Made by a program: the position numbers and the translations under genes. A stretch of 64,000 nt of DNA from Diplolepis rosae (lineage: Eukaryota; Arthropoda; Insecta; Hymenoptera; Diplolepididae): NCBI GenBank assembly GCA_030998225.1, contig JAPYXD010000161.1:1488001-1552000 (forward strand), read 5' to 3'. The notes beneath the pieces are model-generated. The model was not told where the DNA came from. It saw only the letters and a list, made by a program, of their open reading frames with translations, and searched no databases. Shown one piece after another: positions 1 to 10,000 of this stretch; the stretch's first letter is position 1; each line of letters starts with the position of its first letter.

Positions 1-646
1 AATATTTCATAACGTTAAGCTAGCACACAAATATGTAGAAAAAAAATGTTACGACTTCCGGTCAATGATACTTCGAGAGCCTTAAATAAGCCTTAAATTA
101 TGGTACATAAATGAATTGGCTCAATCATTTTATTAACATGTTTCATGGTGTGTAGTGCCAGCTTAACGTTAAGCTTATATTTTTTCATAAACAATGTGTA
201 AATTTTGTTTTGTTCATAAAACAAAAATACCCGAGATTCTTTAAATTTTTTTAAAGTAGCTTGTTTTATATCTGTGATGATCACAGTTTCTTTAAGGAAA
301 AGGTATTAATTAATGAAACAGGATGATTTTTTGGAACAAGGGTTACTTTGGAAAAACTGAATTAGGTGCCATATCAGAGAACTTGGTTTTTTAAATTTTT
401 GGTCAACTTTCAAATGCCATAGCTTTTTGGATATTGATCGCAGCGAAAAATGTTATAAGGCTTTTTTGCAGAACTATGCTGTGTGTGTGTGTGTGTGTGT
501 GGGGGGGGGGGGGACTCTGATCAGAACTCTTGGAACTTTTCAAAATTTGGTTCTGAAATTTTTTTCTTCTGATACTTAACTGCGCCCAGAAATTCACGGA
601 ACTATTTTCGAAAAGTGTCAGGAACTCTAGAACTATTTGTAAAGAG
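1..646. other. AT-rich non-coding DNA with a GT/G microsatellite
   Basis: I see no gene here. The short open frames lack any recognisable motif and have the base composition of their surroundings. Positions 481-500 are a (GT)10 run followed directly by a G run to 513. A short palindrome around TTAACGTTAA lies near 165. Confidence 0.6.
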
Positions 647-654
647 CTCAGAAC

Positions 655-1330
655 TAGTGATTCATTCGAGCGACACGATCCGAGAAACGATCGAAATATT
701 TTTGTTTATCGTCTCATTGAAACGAACTTCTCGTCAAATCGATCTATCAGACCGAGCAACCGAGAAGCTCGTTTTCAAAATTAAAAATATTTTTATAGCT
801 AAAAATAATGCAAAAAATGTTGAAAAGCCTTATTTTGAGTATAGTAACAACTTTATGTTTTGAATTAAGAAAATTTAAAAAGAATTCGAAGTTTCAATAT
901 TTTCTAGAATTTATTTTATCTACAAAATTGCTCCTATGGTGAAGTATCACATACCCTTAAAAGGTAAAGGTAAATGTAAAAGAAAAAATAAACAGATTTA
1001 GAAATGAAGATTATTTTTGTATAAGTTTAAACAATAAAACAAAACTCAAATTTATTATTCACATCGTAGATTTTCTTTTGCTCGTGTTCACTTCTCCCGC
1101 CATGTTTTCGTTCTGATTGCGTTGTCTTAGTTACCAGGAGTAGAGCTATCATGTGAGAACTGTCACAAGTGACGCTATTCGAGGATCTCGCTCGATCTCG
1201 TTCGAAAAATTAGACGATACGACTCGAAATTTAACAAAAGAATACCCGATATGATCGTTTGAAAAAAGGAGCCGATAACGAACGACTTCGAGCGAAACAT
1301 TTGAATTTCTCGTATCGACGTGAATCACTA
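655..1330. mobile_element. hAT-type MITE
   Basis: The ends are an inverted repeat, TAGTGATTCA at 655 and TGAATCACTA at 1330, with weaker similarity continuing inward (CGA-rich motifs). The 8 bases just outside on each side are identical, ctcagaac at 647-654 and 1331-1338. An 8-bp target-site duplication with a TA(G)-type terminus is the signature of the hAT superfamily. At 676 bp, with no transposase-like frame, it must be non-autonomous. The open frame at 615-863 starts outside the element and resembles nothing I know. Confidence 0.8.
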
Positions 1331-1338
1331 CTCAGAAC

Positions 1339-1957
1339 TCCTAAAAAAAATTTGTTTTTCCACTAGTGCGGGTACAGCTTCACAGGCATAATCAAAATAC
1401 GTAAAATTTCCAATATTTCTTATACTCGAATCCTTTAGTTTGGAATATTACCAATTTATAAAAATTTAAACAATACAAAGAACGGCACTGAAAAGGGGCA
1501 TTTTTCACCTGTTTTCCAGTTCTCGATTTTTAATTGAGTAACATGCAAAATGGATAGAACACGATAAAACATTAATCAGAGAAAATTTTTACGTTGAGCA
1601 TATGACTGGTTTCAGAGATATATACGGTTAAAGTAGTCGGCATTCGTAAAGAAACTGACACTACGACACTTTGTAGCACGAAATTTTGTTAAATTTTTTT
1701 TTGAAAACTCATTGCCTTCGGTCTCCTTGAGTTGCTGATTATGTACTTAATGTCAGTTGTAAACAATTCAAAATGATGGATACGAATACTGGAAGAATCA
1801 TTCTCTCTTATGAAAACTGTTATGTCGTGGTTTCTTCGGTTCGCTGAGTACGAAATTTCTATTAGTTTTTGAGAGAAATCAATGGCAATTTTTGAGTGCG
1901 AAAAGCATTCTTTTGATTACTTTTTCATAAAAATAAAAAACTCAAATTGAATAGACA
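1339..1957. other. AT-rich non-coding DNA
   Basis: No open frame, TIR pair or repeat shared with the rest of the window was recognised here. Confidence 0.4.
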
Positions 1958-2740
1958 ACCTTGAATATTGCCTTTAATAATTGAATAACCTTTTGATCTT
2001 GTCTATATGGTCGGGATAACTTTTAATTTTTCCTTCGCTGACTGCCCTATTGAAAAACTTGACGTAAAAAATGACGTAAAAAACGACGTCAAAAATGGCG
2101 TATAAAACAACGTCAAAAATGACGTAAAAAACGACGTCAAAAATGGCGTAAAAAACGACGTCAAGAATTGGGATAGTTTTTTACGTCATTTTTTACGTCG
2201 AGAATCTGTTGTCTTGACAAGTGATATTGAAAAAGTGTGCGTGCATGTTGTAAATAATGGCACTGAGTATTTGTGTGTGGTACCTAATTTATACTCTTAT
2301 TAGAAAAATATAGTCGATTCATTATATTTAATTGAATAGACTCTTATAGAATCAGTAAACTAAAGTTAACCATAAAATATTGTACTATTTATTTGCCTCT
2401 TACATTTTTATGTCACTCCTTTACGGAATGCCCATTCCACTTTGAAATAAATTATTACATTATATAATAGTTCTTTTACTGATGGGCATTTCTTAATTAC
2501 AATATCCAGTAGGCGATTAAATATAAATTGTTAAGGCTTCTTAAAGAAAAACTTGACGTAAAAAATGACGTAAAAAACTATCCTTGACGTCGTTTTTTAC
2601 GCCATTTTTGACGTCGTTTTTTACGTCATTTTTTACGTCGTTTTTTATGCCATTTTTGACGTCGTTTTTTACGTCATTTTTTACGTCAAGTTTTTCAATA
2701 GGGTGGATAATCTTTCGATCTTGCCTTAAACCCGTGTAGA
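1958..2740. repeat. Minisatellite interrupted by a foldback element
   Basis: Degenerate units of roughly 38-40 bp (core like GAATAACCTTTTGATCTTG) occupy 1958-2044 and resume at 2704-2740. The same repeat recurs in several units at 4676-4935. The intervening 2045-2703 is the inserted foldback element. Confidence 0.6.
2045..2703. mobile_element. Foldback element with GACGT-rich terminal repeats
   Basis: The left end CCCTATTGAAAAACTTGACG is the exact reverse complement of the right end at 2703. About 150-bp arms (2045-2195 and 2550-2703) consist almost wholly of short alternating modules, GACGTAAAAAA, GACGTCAAAAA and their inversions, around a 350-bp unique core. This internally repetitive TIR structure matches foldback-type elements. 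The flanks give a possible 2-bp duplication (TG): a related minisatellite unit at 4786 reads CTGGATAACT without the insert. No coding capacity was seen. Confidence 0.75.
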
Positions 2741-3557
2741 AATTGCCCTATCTTTCCTTATTTCAAGTTGGGTTCTAGTGGGGCCCGGACTAGAATTTCC
2801 TCATCTAGAAAAAACTGGTAGGGGCCCTGTTAGCACCCGATTAGTATTTCTAGTCCAGAAAAAACTGATAGGGGCCCTGTCAGGCTCTAGTGAGAAATTC
2901 CTTGTTTCGCTAAAGTATGGAAAATCTATTTGTATCTGGCGGGGCCCCGACTAGAGAAACCCTATTTGTAATATTTGTGGTTAAGGTTAGGTCCATTAGA
3001 TACAACATAACCTTTATTCTTTATTCTCATTAAAATTTGATCTTATCTGATAAAAATGGAGATTTTCTGAACACGGTCTTGGATAAAATCAATACTTAAG
3101 AGGAAGCAACAACATTTAAGAAAACTTTTTCATAATTTTAACTCGAATTCGCATGTAATTATAATAATCATATGAGAGCACGTATGTGTATGTGTGTGTA
3201 TCTTATTGTGTCGAGGTTATAACAATAACGAAACATGCGGTTCAATTAACATGGGGTGAATAGTAAAATCAATTGAAGCTTTCATAATAAACATAAGCGG
3301 TAGAAGTTACTACATAAGTGTAGTTAGAAAAACAAACTATTAATAAGTAAATAAGTGTAATATTTTTTTAAAAGTACTTCATTAGTTGGAATTACTTATT
3401 GCGAACTTTAATGCATAATTTCGTTATGCGATAATTTTCTTGATTCAAAAGTTTCATCATGTTTTTGGAATTGAAAAAACTCAAATTTTTTAGAATCTGA
3501 ACATACGTTGATTTTACTCTTAAAAACAAAAATAAAAGGAATCATAACGTGTATAAA

Positions 3558-4095
3558 GTATCACTAATATACAATAATAAAAATTAATACTTCTAAAATG
3601 TATATAAATCTTTTTATTATGTAATGTTCTTTAATTCAAAAATTTGATCTGTTTATTTCAAAAATATTTCATTTTATAGAAAATCGATTAAATAATTAAA
3701 AATTTTTATCAGAATCATAAATTGGCATAAAATTTAAAAATTCCCGATTACACGGGGCCCATACACTTCTTACACGGCCCTGCAGTAGTTGCAGGTTATA
3801 AGCGCTATTTTCTTTCTTGTATACCAAGCGTGCGCAGCCGAGAGGCTTAGTCGTTAGGTTAGTAATGCGTTAATCATAAGTAGAGAGGGTTCGAACCCGC
3901 AGCGTTAAGAACAATTTTTAATACCACCTGAACGAGCGTTTGTGTAGTGTAGAAGGGGGGGTGTGTGTTTGTAGGTGTGTATATAAAAATAGTAAGTTAG
4001 AGTCTACTTGAAAGTAAATACAGTTATGAAATGTACTAATAAGAATATTCATCGATTCAACTACTGCTCTTACTTGATTTACCCCTATGTTCCTG
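3558..4095 (+). repeat. Interspersed repeat with tRNA-like core, copy 1
   Basis: This block is repeated at 19396-19930 with scattered substitutions. Near its middle it holds a tRNA-like stretch beginning near 3829 with a canonical pol III B box (GGGTTCGAACCCGC, 3887-3900) and an A-box-like region about 45 bases upstream. The downstream part contains a GT-rich tract and AAAGTAAATA(C/A)AG. It is probably a tRNA-derived SINE or an element that captured one. It is not a functional tRNA, because the arms do not fold properly. Confidence 0.65.
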
Positions 4096-4241
4096 TGGTT
4101 CACTTAACTTCAAAAATTACACTGGGGCCTTTGTAAACTATGGAAAGTAAGTTAAAAAGTAGTCAAACTTACTGAGATTTTTTTTCAGTGTAGGTGTAAT
4201 GAAAAAGTACTGTCAATTTACTCAAAAAAAAATTTCCTAGC

Positions 4242-4372
4242 TTGAAAACAGATTTTTTACTGTGAAAACAGTAAACTTAACCTTCCAAGCGAATATCCCT
4301 CCATTGCCGTTTAAAATGTTAAATATTAGAGTCTTAACTCGAATTTCCCCTGTACTTTTTCTCTCAGTGTGG
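4242..4372. repeat. 130-bp repeat shared with 26532-26660
   Basis: The block starting GAAAACAGATTTTTTACTGT recurs at 26532 with about ten substitutions. It contains a 10-bp palindrome-like ACTGTGAAAACAGT. The class is unknown. Confidence 0.6.
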
Positions 4373-4675
4373 AAAATCGTTTTTATTTATTATTTTCTCA
4401 GTGAGATACCTGAACAAAATTGGTCACGCGACTCTGCTAATATATGCCCTTAAATTCAATGCGGAAGTCCAATAGGGCCCTAATGGTGTCCTTTTTTGTA
4501 GGTGGGGAAGTGTAAGGGCTGACCTCACTAAACCCCTACTAGAAAGTCTAGTAGGGCCCATCTCGACAAAAGCGTTACGTTACCGACGGGACCCTGACTA
4601 GTTTTCCTCGCTAGATCCCGACTAGAGATGGGGCAAACTCGTCGGGCCCTACTAGACCCCTATTAAAATCATCTT

Positions 4676-4940
4676 GCCTTCTTTGGTTGAATAACCTTTT
4701 AATCTTTGCTTTTACTGAGTAAGTAACCTTTCGATTTTGCCATCTATGGTTGGATAAGATGTTGAACTTGTCTCCATTGGCTGGATAACTTTTAATCTTG
4801 TTTTCAATGTTTGGATAAGTTTATGATTTTGCCTTCACTGGCTGAATAACCTTTAATTTTGCCTTAGTGGTTGGATATCCTTTTCATGTCTGCCTTTATT
4901 GACTGATGGATGACTTTTTGATATTGCTTCCTTTATACGA
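4676..4940. repeat. Minisatellite, about 38-40-bp degenerate units
   Basis: About six imperfect units of the type TTGCCTTCACTGGCTGAATA followed by ACCTTTAATTT lie head to tail. The same family is found at 1958-2740. Confidence 0.65.
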
Positions 4941-5328
4941 TAAATTATTAATATTTTACCTTCGCTGCAAATAAATTTCATAAAAAATTCGTAATCAGAG
5001 AGCCCAAAAAAGTACAACATAGCAGTTTCCATATAAATAAATATTCCTCCAGTATTTGTATCCGACATCTTACATCCGCCATGATGAATTTTTTAAATCT
5101 GACGTCAGATTCGTAATTAGCAATTCAGAGAGCCCATATAGGTACCGAGTTTCGACAAACAGTTCGTGCTACAAATACGGACATTTTTCAGCGTGATTAT
5201 ATTAGAGATTTACAAAAGTATAAAAATTCTATAGATTTCCACTTTTCATCATTTAAATTAATTTTTTGGACATAATAATGTTTTAAGATTATAAATAATT
5301 AAAATTGCAAATTGTATTGAGCATTGAT

Positions 5329-5462
5329 TTTTGAATATTGGTATATTATTCGAAAATATTGGCTTTATTGTCCATAAATGATGAATTCCGAAAATCTGAT
5401 TAATTTCGACTTCATCATTTATGGGCCCTGAAGCCAATATTTCCAATAATATACAAATATTT
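5329..5462. repeat. Short imperfect palindrome (hairpin)
   Basis: TATATTATTCGAAAATATTG and CATAAATGATGA on the left are mirrored by TCATCATTTATG and CCAATATTTCCAATAATATA on the right, around a loop near 5385-5411. It may be a solo MITE-like hairpin. Confidence 0.55.
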
Positions 5463-5477
5463 AAAATAATTTCCAGT

Positions 5478-5668
5478 TTAAAGAATTTGAAATCTTTCTG
5501 TGAAAAAAGAGACGCTTTCTACTGTAATAATGCACATTCAATTCAAATTTTAAGAATTTAAAATCTTTCTATGGAAAAAGAGATGCTTTCGACTGTGCCG
5601 GGATTCGAACCCGGGTCTTTCGATTGACGGTCGACTGCTCTAACCAACTGAGCTAAACAGGCGTCTGA
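5478..5668 (-). repeat. tRNA-derived SINE, minus copy
   Basis: On the minus strand, 5662 to 5593 reads like a tRNA. The A box TAGCTCAGTTGG (5655-5644) and B box GGTTCGAATCC (5611-5601) are both canonical, with a proper T arm (CCGGG/CCCGG). The acceptor pairing is only partial and position 33 is not T. The anticodon loop would read GTC. The sequence runs on into a SINE body (AAGCATCTCTTTTTCCATAG) also present in the plus copy at 5880-6150. I therefore call it a SINE head rather than a tRNA-Asp gene. Confidence 0.7.
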
Positions 5669-5735
5669 CATCTCCTTCTCCACGGGAAAACCTCCTTATA
5701 TCGCCTAATGGCACTGCCTTACGGCTGTAATGATT

Positions 5736-6150
5736 TCAAATTAATTGGTTGAGTTTGAAATTTTTGCCATTGCCTACATTATCGGAGGATCACTAGACGC
5801 GTATCAAATAGGATACGTTGCCGACAGGTGTCCTCGTAGACGATTTTAAACTCTTATATCGCAATAATGCAAATTAAATTCAAATTTAAAGTAGCTTAGA
5901 TGGTTAAAGCAGTCGACCGGCAGTCGAAAGACACGGGCTCGCACCCCGGCATAGTTAAAAGCATCTCTTTTTCCATAGAAAGGTTTCAAATTCTTTGAAT
6001 TTGAATTTAATTTTCATTATTGCGATATAAAAGTTTGAAATTGTCTACGAGGACACCTGTCATTAACGTATCCTATCTAATACGCGATTGGTGATCCTCC
6101 GACAATGTAGGCAGTGGCAAAAATTTCTAACTCAACCACCGAATTTGAAA
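5736..6150 (+). repeat. tRNA-derived SINE, plus copy with an inverted tail
   Basis: A second, more degenerate tRNA-like head lies at 5890-5950 (A-box-like 5892-5903, B-box-like GGGCTCGCACCC 5935-5946). Its body and tail run to about 6150 (GATCCTCCGACAATGTAGGC). The tail sequence is also present inverted just upstream (5736-5872), so this locus contains at least two SINE pieces in opposite orientation. A solo tail fragment occurs at 45159-45210. Confidence 0.65.
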
Positions 6151-6623
6151 TTTAAAATAATACCTGAAATCCAAGGTATTTTAGAATATTATAATTTTGT
6201 CATACAAAAATAATTTAAGCGTGCTTCAAATAATAGCGAATTTTTTTTTTTTTTTAATACAGGTTTATTTTTATAGATAACAATAAATAAGTGAGACCTG
6301 TAGTTTTGATATGCCGATTGGAGAATTAAATATTATAATACTGAGACACCTTAACACACACTTATGTACAGTATACAAATCCCATGTTAATTTTTTATAA
6401 AAATAAAACATCTGACTATTAATTTTGAAATACTGGGAAGAAAAATATTTAAAAAAATTTTTAAATATGAAAAACTTGTTTCTATTTTATAAAAATTGGT
6501 GTTAGGATACATTTATCTTGGTTAAAAAAAATAGTAATTTTGATTTCTAAAAGAACATGAAAAATACTCTCTACAACCAAACTCGAGCAGGGGGACAAAA
6601 ATTATTTTTTTGCAATAACTTAC
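6151..6623. other. AT-rich non-coding DNA, downstream of exon 3
   Basis: No feature was recognised. If the strong donor at the end of exon 3 is used, this is intron. If it is ignored, the frame runs on for about 20 codons to a stop near 6570. Confidence 0.4.
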
Positions 6624-6716
6624 CCAAGTTTGTTGAGGCCATCTTGCACATTGCTATGCCATTTTCTGTTTTGCAATATTGACCAGTTGGGCAGTTCATA
6701 GTTCTACAAGTTTTTT
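6624..6716 (-). CDS. Exon 3 of a secreted cysteine-rich protein gene (partial)
   Basis: This 93-nt exon is preceded on the minus strand by an acceptor with a pyrimidine-rich AT tract ending GCAG. It is followed by a strong donor GTAAGT (plus-strand ACTTAC, 6618-6623). In phase 1 it encodes about 31 residues, including TCRTMNCPTGQYC and a further Cys after GIAM: four cysteines in a compact C-x4-C-x5-C-x8-C pattern. It enters and leaves in phase 1, like exon 2, as is usual for extracellular modules. The true 3' end of the gene was not found. The protein family is not recognised beyond a secreted cysteine-rich module. Homologous exons in relatives or RNA-seq would settle the model. Confidence 0.65.
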
Positions 6717-6937
6717 CTGCAATTTAAATTTAATTTGATAATGAATTTTCCATCTTTTTTGCTTTTTTTCTTGTTTTGAGGAAAGGTAAATTTAGATAAT
6801 CAAGTAAATTTTATTATTTCTATTGTAAATTAACAATTTGTTTTCGAAAAGTTACAAAATTCTATCAAAGTTTTCCTAATTATGTTTAATCAATCACTTA
6901 TTTGCACATAAACGGCTATAATAGTTTTAAATCATAC

Positions 6938-7072
6938 TTCCTGCTGAGTCATCTTTTGTACAAGATGGATATAGACCACATTGACTGCCGGTGGACAATG
7001 TGCAACTTGTTTCCAACATGATACATCTCTCGTCACTACGGCATCCAATATCCTGACAAGACCTGCCATACT
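6938..7072 (-). CDS. Exon 2 of a secreted cysteine-rich protein gene
   Basis: This 135-nt exon (45 codons, phase 1 to phase 1) lies between an acceptor ATTGCAG (plus-strand CTGCAAT at 7073) and a donor AA|GTATGA (plus-strand TCATAC at 6932-6937). Its product contains SCQDIGCRSDERC and, further on, SC, QCG and SC: six cysteines in 45 residues with Gly and Asp between them. The last base joins in frame to exon 3, giving Lys-Lys-Thr-Cys across the splice. Nothing in it looks like a transposon. The spacing suggests a small disulphide-bonded secreted domain. I do not assign a family. Confidence 0.7.
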
Positions 7073-7080
7073 CTGCAATT

Positions 7081-8318
7081 AAATAATTAAATAATATCAA
7101 TATCTAAAAGACTATCAAGCGAAAGTAAAAATTGTGATAAAATTAAATGATATTTTATTCAATAACCATGAATTTGATTTTCATGTAAAAATAAAATACG
7201 GAAATAAAGAAAAATATAAACACTATATTTAATCAAAAGTTCTACGTGTATGTGACTAAGCACTGTTCGCAATTATTTCAATTCCTCTTTTCCGTCTAAA
7301 AATGAGAAATAACGGTACGAAATCCGAAAAACCGTGTAATCGCAAACACGTAGCGTCCCCAGAGATTAACTTTTCAACATTATCCCGCGAATATCAGGGC
7401 TGAAAACGAAATTCCATGTGGAGTAAAGAGTTACAAAAACCGAGGAAAGTAGAAAATGCGCTTATAATAATTCTTTGGAATAATACGTAAAGATCAAGAT
7501 CATTTTTATACTGAAAAAACACGTTTTATTTATTTAGAGAGATCAATTTATTGAATTTCATAACTAAATATTTGTTATATACACATGGATACATTTCAGT
7601 TGTAATTTTTGTTTAAAATAAAACTAGACTCAATTGGTATCAATGATTGTCCAGCGAAAATTGGTTCATTGATTTCAATTCAGTGAGAATCTCACCGATT
7701 CAGATTTAGGGAGTTAGGTTTAAACCACTCTGATGCTAGAAATTTTATTTACAACCTAAGTAACCTAAGTACTATAACTATTATAATTGTTCCTCAGTTA
7801 TATGATGGATAATATGTTTGATACATGTAAACGTGACATGTTCTCGTACTGATATTTTTTTGACATTTCTATAAAAATCAATATTTATAGTAGTTGATTG
7901 GCTTCAGGTTCTATAAAAATATTATTGTTCATTATGGATCGACATAATTACTATTATGTATGAAAAAATTTGATTTATTTATTGTATTTAAATGTGGGTA
8001 AAATGAGATAAAATTCTAGTAGCGTCATAGAATGACACATTTAAAAGTCATTTATCATTTATACAATACACTTTATGGTATGAAACTGATTACTAAATGC
8101 CAATGCCTTTATTTTAGGAACGATCAATTCTTTACGCTTCCTGTTTTAGCAAAGATTGGTAAGACAGGTATATGTGACCTGGCATATTTCCAGAATAGGG
8201 CATACTACTGAATCACATTGAAACACTCGTACTTTTTTAATATGTACTCCTTTATTTTCATTTAATTTCTCTTAGTATCAAACTTTTAAATGTGCATTTT
8301 CTTCACGTCAGTTTAGCA
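7081..8318. other. AT-rich low-copy DNA
   Basis: No coding region or clear repeat was seen. It is intronic if the gene model above is right. Confidence 0.4.
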
Positions 8319-9903
8319 ATAGTAGTTATACAATGCCGGTTCTAGATGCAAATTCCTGTAACCGACATTTACCGACATCGAGAAGCTTCGATTGGTTCTG
8401 TTCCAAGCTAAGTCTGGAAGTTTCAAGAAGGAATTCGAAGCATATGACGTCACACTATACCCTTGATAAATTTTTTATTAATGAATGGGGGTGGGGTGGG
8501 GGTCATCTTTCTCGGGAAACGTTTATTTCAAAGACTTTAGGAGTTGGTTTAACCTCTGTACGTATGGAATGTAAAGGAGAAATGTTAAAAATTATTTCCT
8601 AGAAAAATAAAGGCATGTGACGGACAAATATTGAAAAATATTTCTCAGAAAAATAAAGGCATATGGTTAATTTAAACGCTCTCAGGATGTTTAATGTAAT
8701 AAATTTGATAAAATTTTTTCTGATTAATTTAGACGTGGGGTATGTGTGAAATGATTTCGTTTTTAGAGCTTGGATTGTTTATGCTAATAAAATTGATATG
8801 ACATCTCCCAGTTAGACTGCAGTAATCTGATATCTTACGTCTATGACATTAAATCACATTCGGGATATGTGAACAATAATACCCCTCTTTGTTTAAAACG
8901 AAGATAGAAACATTTACCATTATAAAAAGATGCATCTCACTGTTAATAAGAATCATTTTGTTATTGAAGTCTGAATCTTTCACTTGTATTTTGTATAAAG
9001 AAAAGTCATGGATTCTGAATATTACAAGAGACTTATTAGGATTATGGACCAAGCCTATCAATTATTAAAATACAATTCAAGTTTCAAATTGTATGAAAAA
9101 TGGTTGAAATTAGGTAAACGAAATATATGTTTAATAAATAAATTTTTTAAATTGAACAAAAATAAGTTGTCAGTGCATGAGAAGATGAGGATAACATCTA
9201 CACTTGGAATACTGAAAGCATTAAACACTAAAATAAACTAACTACGGAAGAAAGGAAGAGGTACAGCACTATCGAGTCAAGAGGAAAGGAGAAGAATAAG
9301 GTGGGAAGATTTAGAGACTGCTTTTCAGAATAGAATTAAAACGGGTTCTATTGTTAATTTAACACATATAGATTTAAAACATTTTTTGGAAGATGATAAG
9401 TTATTAACAATTAAAAAAATAAACAGTGTTTTAAGGCAATATCCAAATTTGAAAATTAATGTAATTTTATATGGTAAATTAAAAACTTTAGTAGAAGGGA
9501 AAATGGATGAAGCTATAAAGTATTTCAACACAAAGAACGATATTATTTCTCAATCAACAGATTTAGATGCGTGGTATGATGAAAAAGTAAAAGATCAGCT
9601 TTTAGTAAATGCTGAAGAATTTCAGGAAGAAAATTCTGGTTGGTCTTTAATTGAAATTATGAATTTATTAGTAAATATAAATAAATATGCCCCTTTTCAA
9701 ATTGGATTATCAACGTACAACAATTTACCAAAGTATATTCAAACACAAAAGGCAGTGGTTAATATAAAAAATAACGATCCTTATTGTTTTTTGTGGTCAG
9801 TCACGGCAGCATTGAATCCCGTAGAAAATAATGCATGCTTAATGAGTTCTTATCCTCATTTTAGTGAAGTGTTAAAATACGATAACATAAAGTTTCCAAT
9901 CAG
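8319..9903 (+). mobile_element. pPolB element fragment, copy A (upstream leader plus 5' gene part)
   Basis: This segment is nearly identical to 11225-12823 (copy C) and, inverted, to 15947-17546 (copy D). It starts abruptly at TAGTAGTTATACAATG and ends abruptly at 9903, where the polymerase gene is cut and joined to the GC-hairpin segment. The leader (8319-9007) includes a G-rich GGGGTGGGG tract of variable length: one unit here, more in the other copies. Differences between the copies are few, so the duplication is recent on a transposon time scale, or the assembly is imperfect here. Confidence 0.75.
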
Positions 9904-10000
9904 TAATTTACAAACCTATCTTACTCTCTGTCTACTTTTTCTGTTTACCGTCAAACAACTTCCTCAGCTTCTTGAGGGTAGGTTAGCGATGGGTCTTTGA
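9008..10000 (+). pseudogene. Protein-primed family B DNA polymerase gene, copy A, 5' fragment
   Basis: The frame opens at ATG 9008 (MDSEYYKRLIRIMDQ), meets TAA at 9239-9241 and continues open in the same frame to 9903. There it leaves the gene and runs into unrelated sequence until 10000. The part after the stop carries the conserved N-terminal block DPYCFLWSVTAALNPVEN. By comparison with copies C and D this is the N-terminal region of a Polinton/adintovirus-type pPolB. All exonuclease and polymerase motifs are missing. Non-functional by truncation. One substitution (Lys for Glu in FKLYEK) separates it from the other copies. Confidence 0.8.

Larger units (their letters stand above)
2731..4672. 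repeat. GGGCCC/CTAG-rich repeat blocks, possibly one element
   Basis: Blocks at 2755-2960 and 4460-4670 share motifs such as GGGGCCC, GACTAG and CTAGTAGGGCCC in partly opposite orientation. They interrupt the same minisatellite found on either side. They could be the two ends of one degenerate element of about 1.9 kb carrying the nested repeat at 3558-4095, but no clean TIR or TSD was found. Confidence 0.3.

Noticed and set aside
2045..2703. CRISPR-like regular repeats
   Set aside because: The modules alternate in orientation, have no unique spacers of constant size and form terminal inverted repeats in a eukaryotic genome.
5593..5662. Functional tRNA-Asp gene on the minus strand
   Set aside because: Boxes and T arm are good, but acceptor pairing is 5 of 7, position 33 is C, and the sequence continues into a SINE body shared with a neighbouring copy.
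8333..8602. Open frame starting MPVLDANSCNRH in the pPolB leader, also at 11234 and in the inverted copy
   Set aside because: It is present in all copies because the DNA is duplicated. It is disrupted by the variable GGGGTGGGG tract, and no motif is visible, so coding is not supported.
9904..9905. TA target duplication around the pPolB palindrome
   Set aside because: A TA is present on both sides, but the left neighbour is itself a truncated pPolB fragment without a native TA there, so it does not prove transposition.
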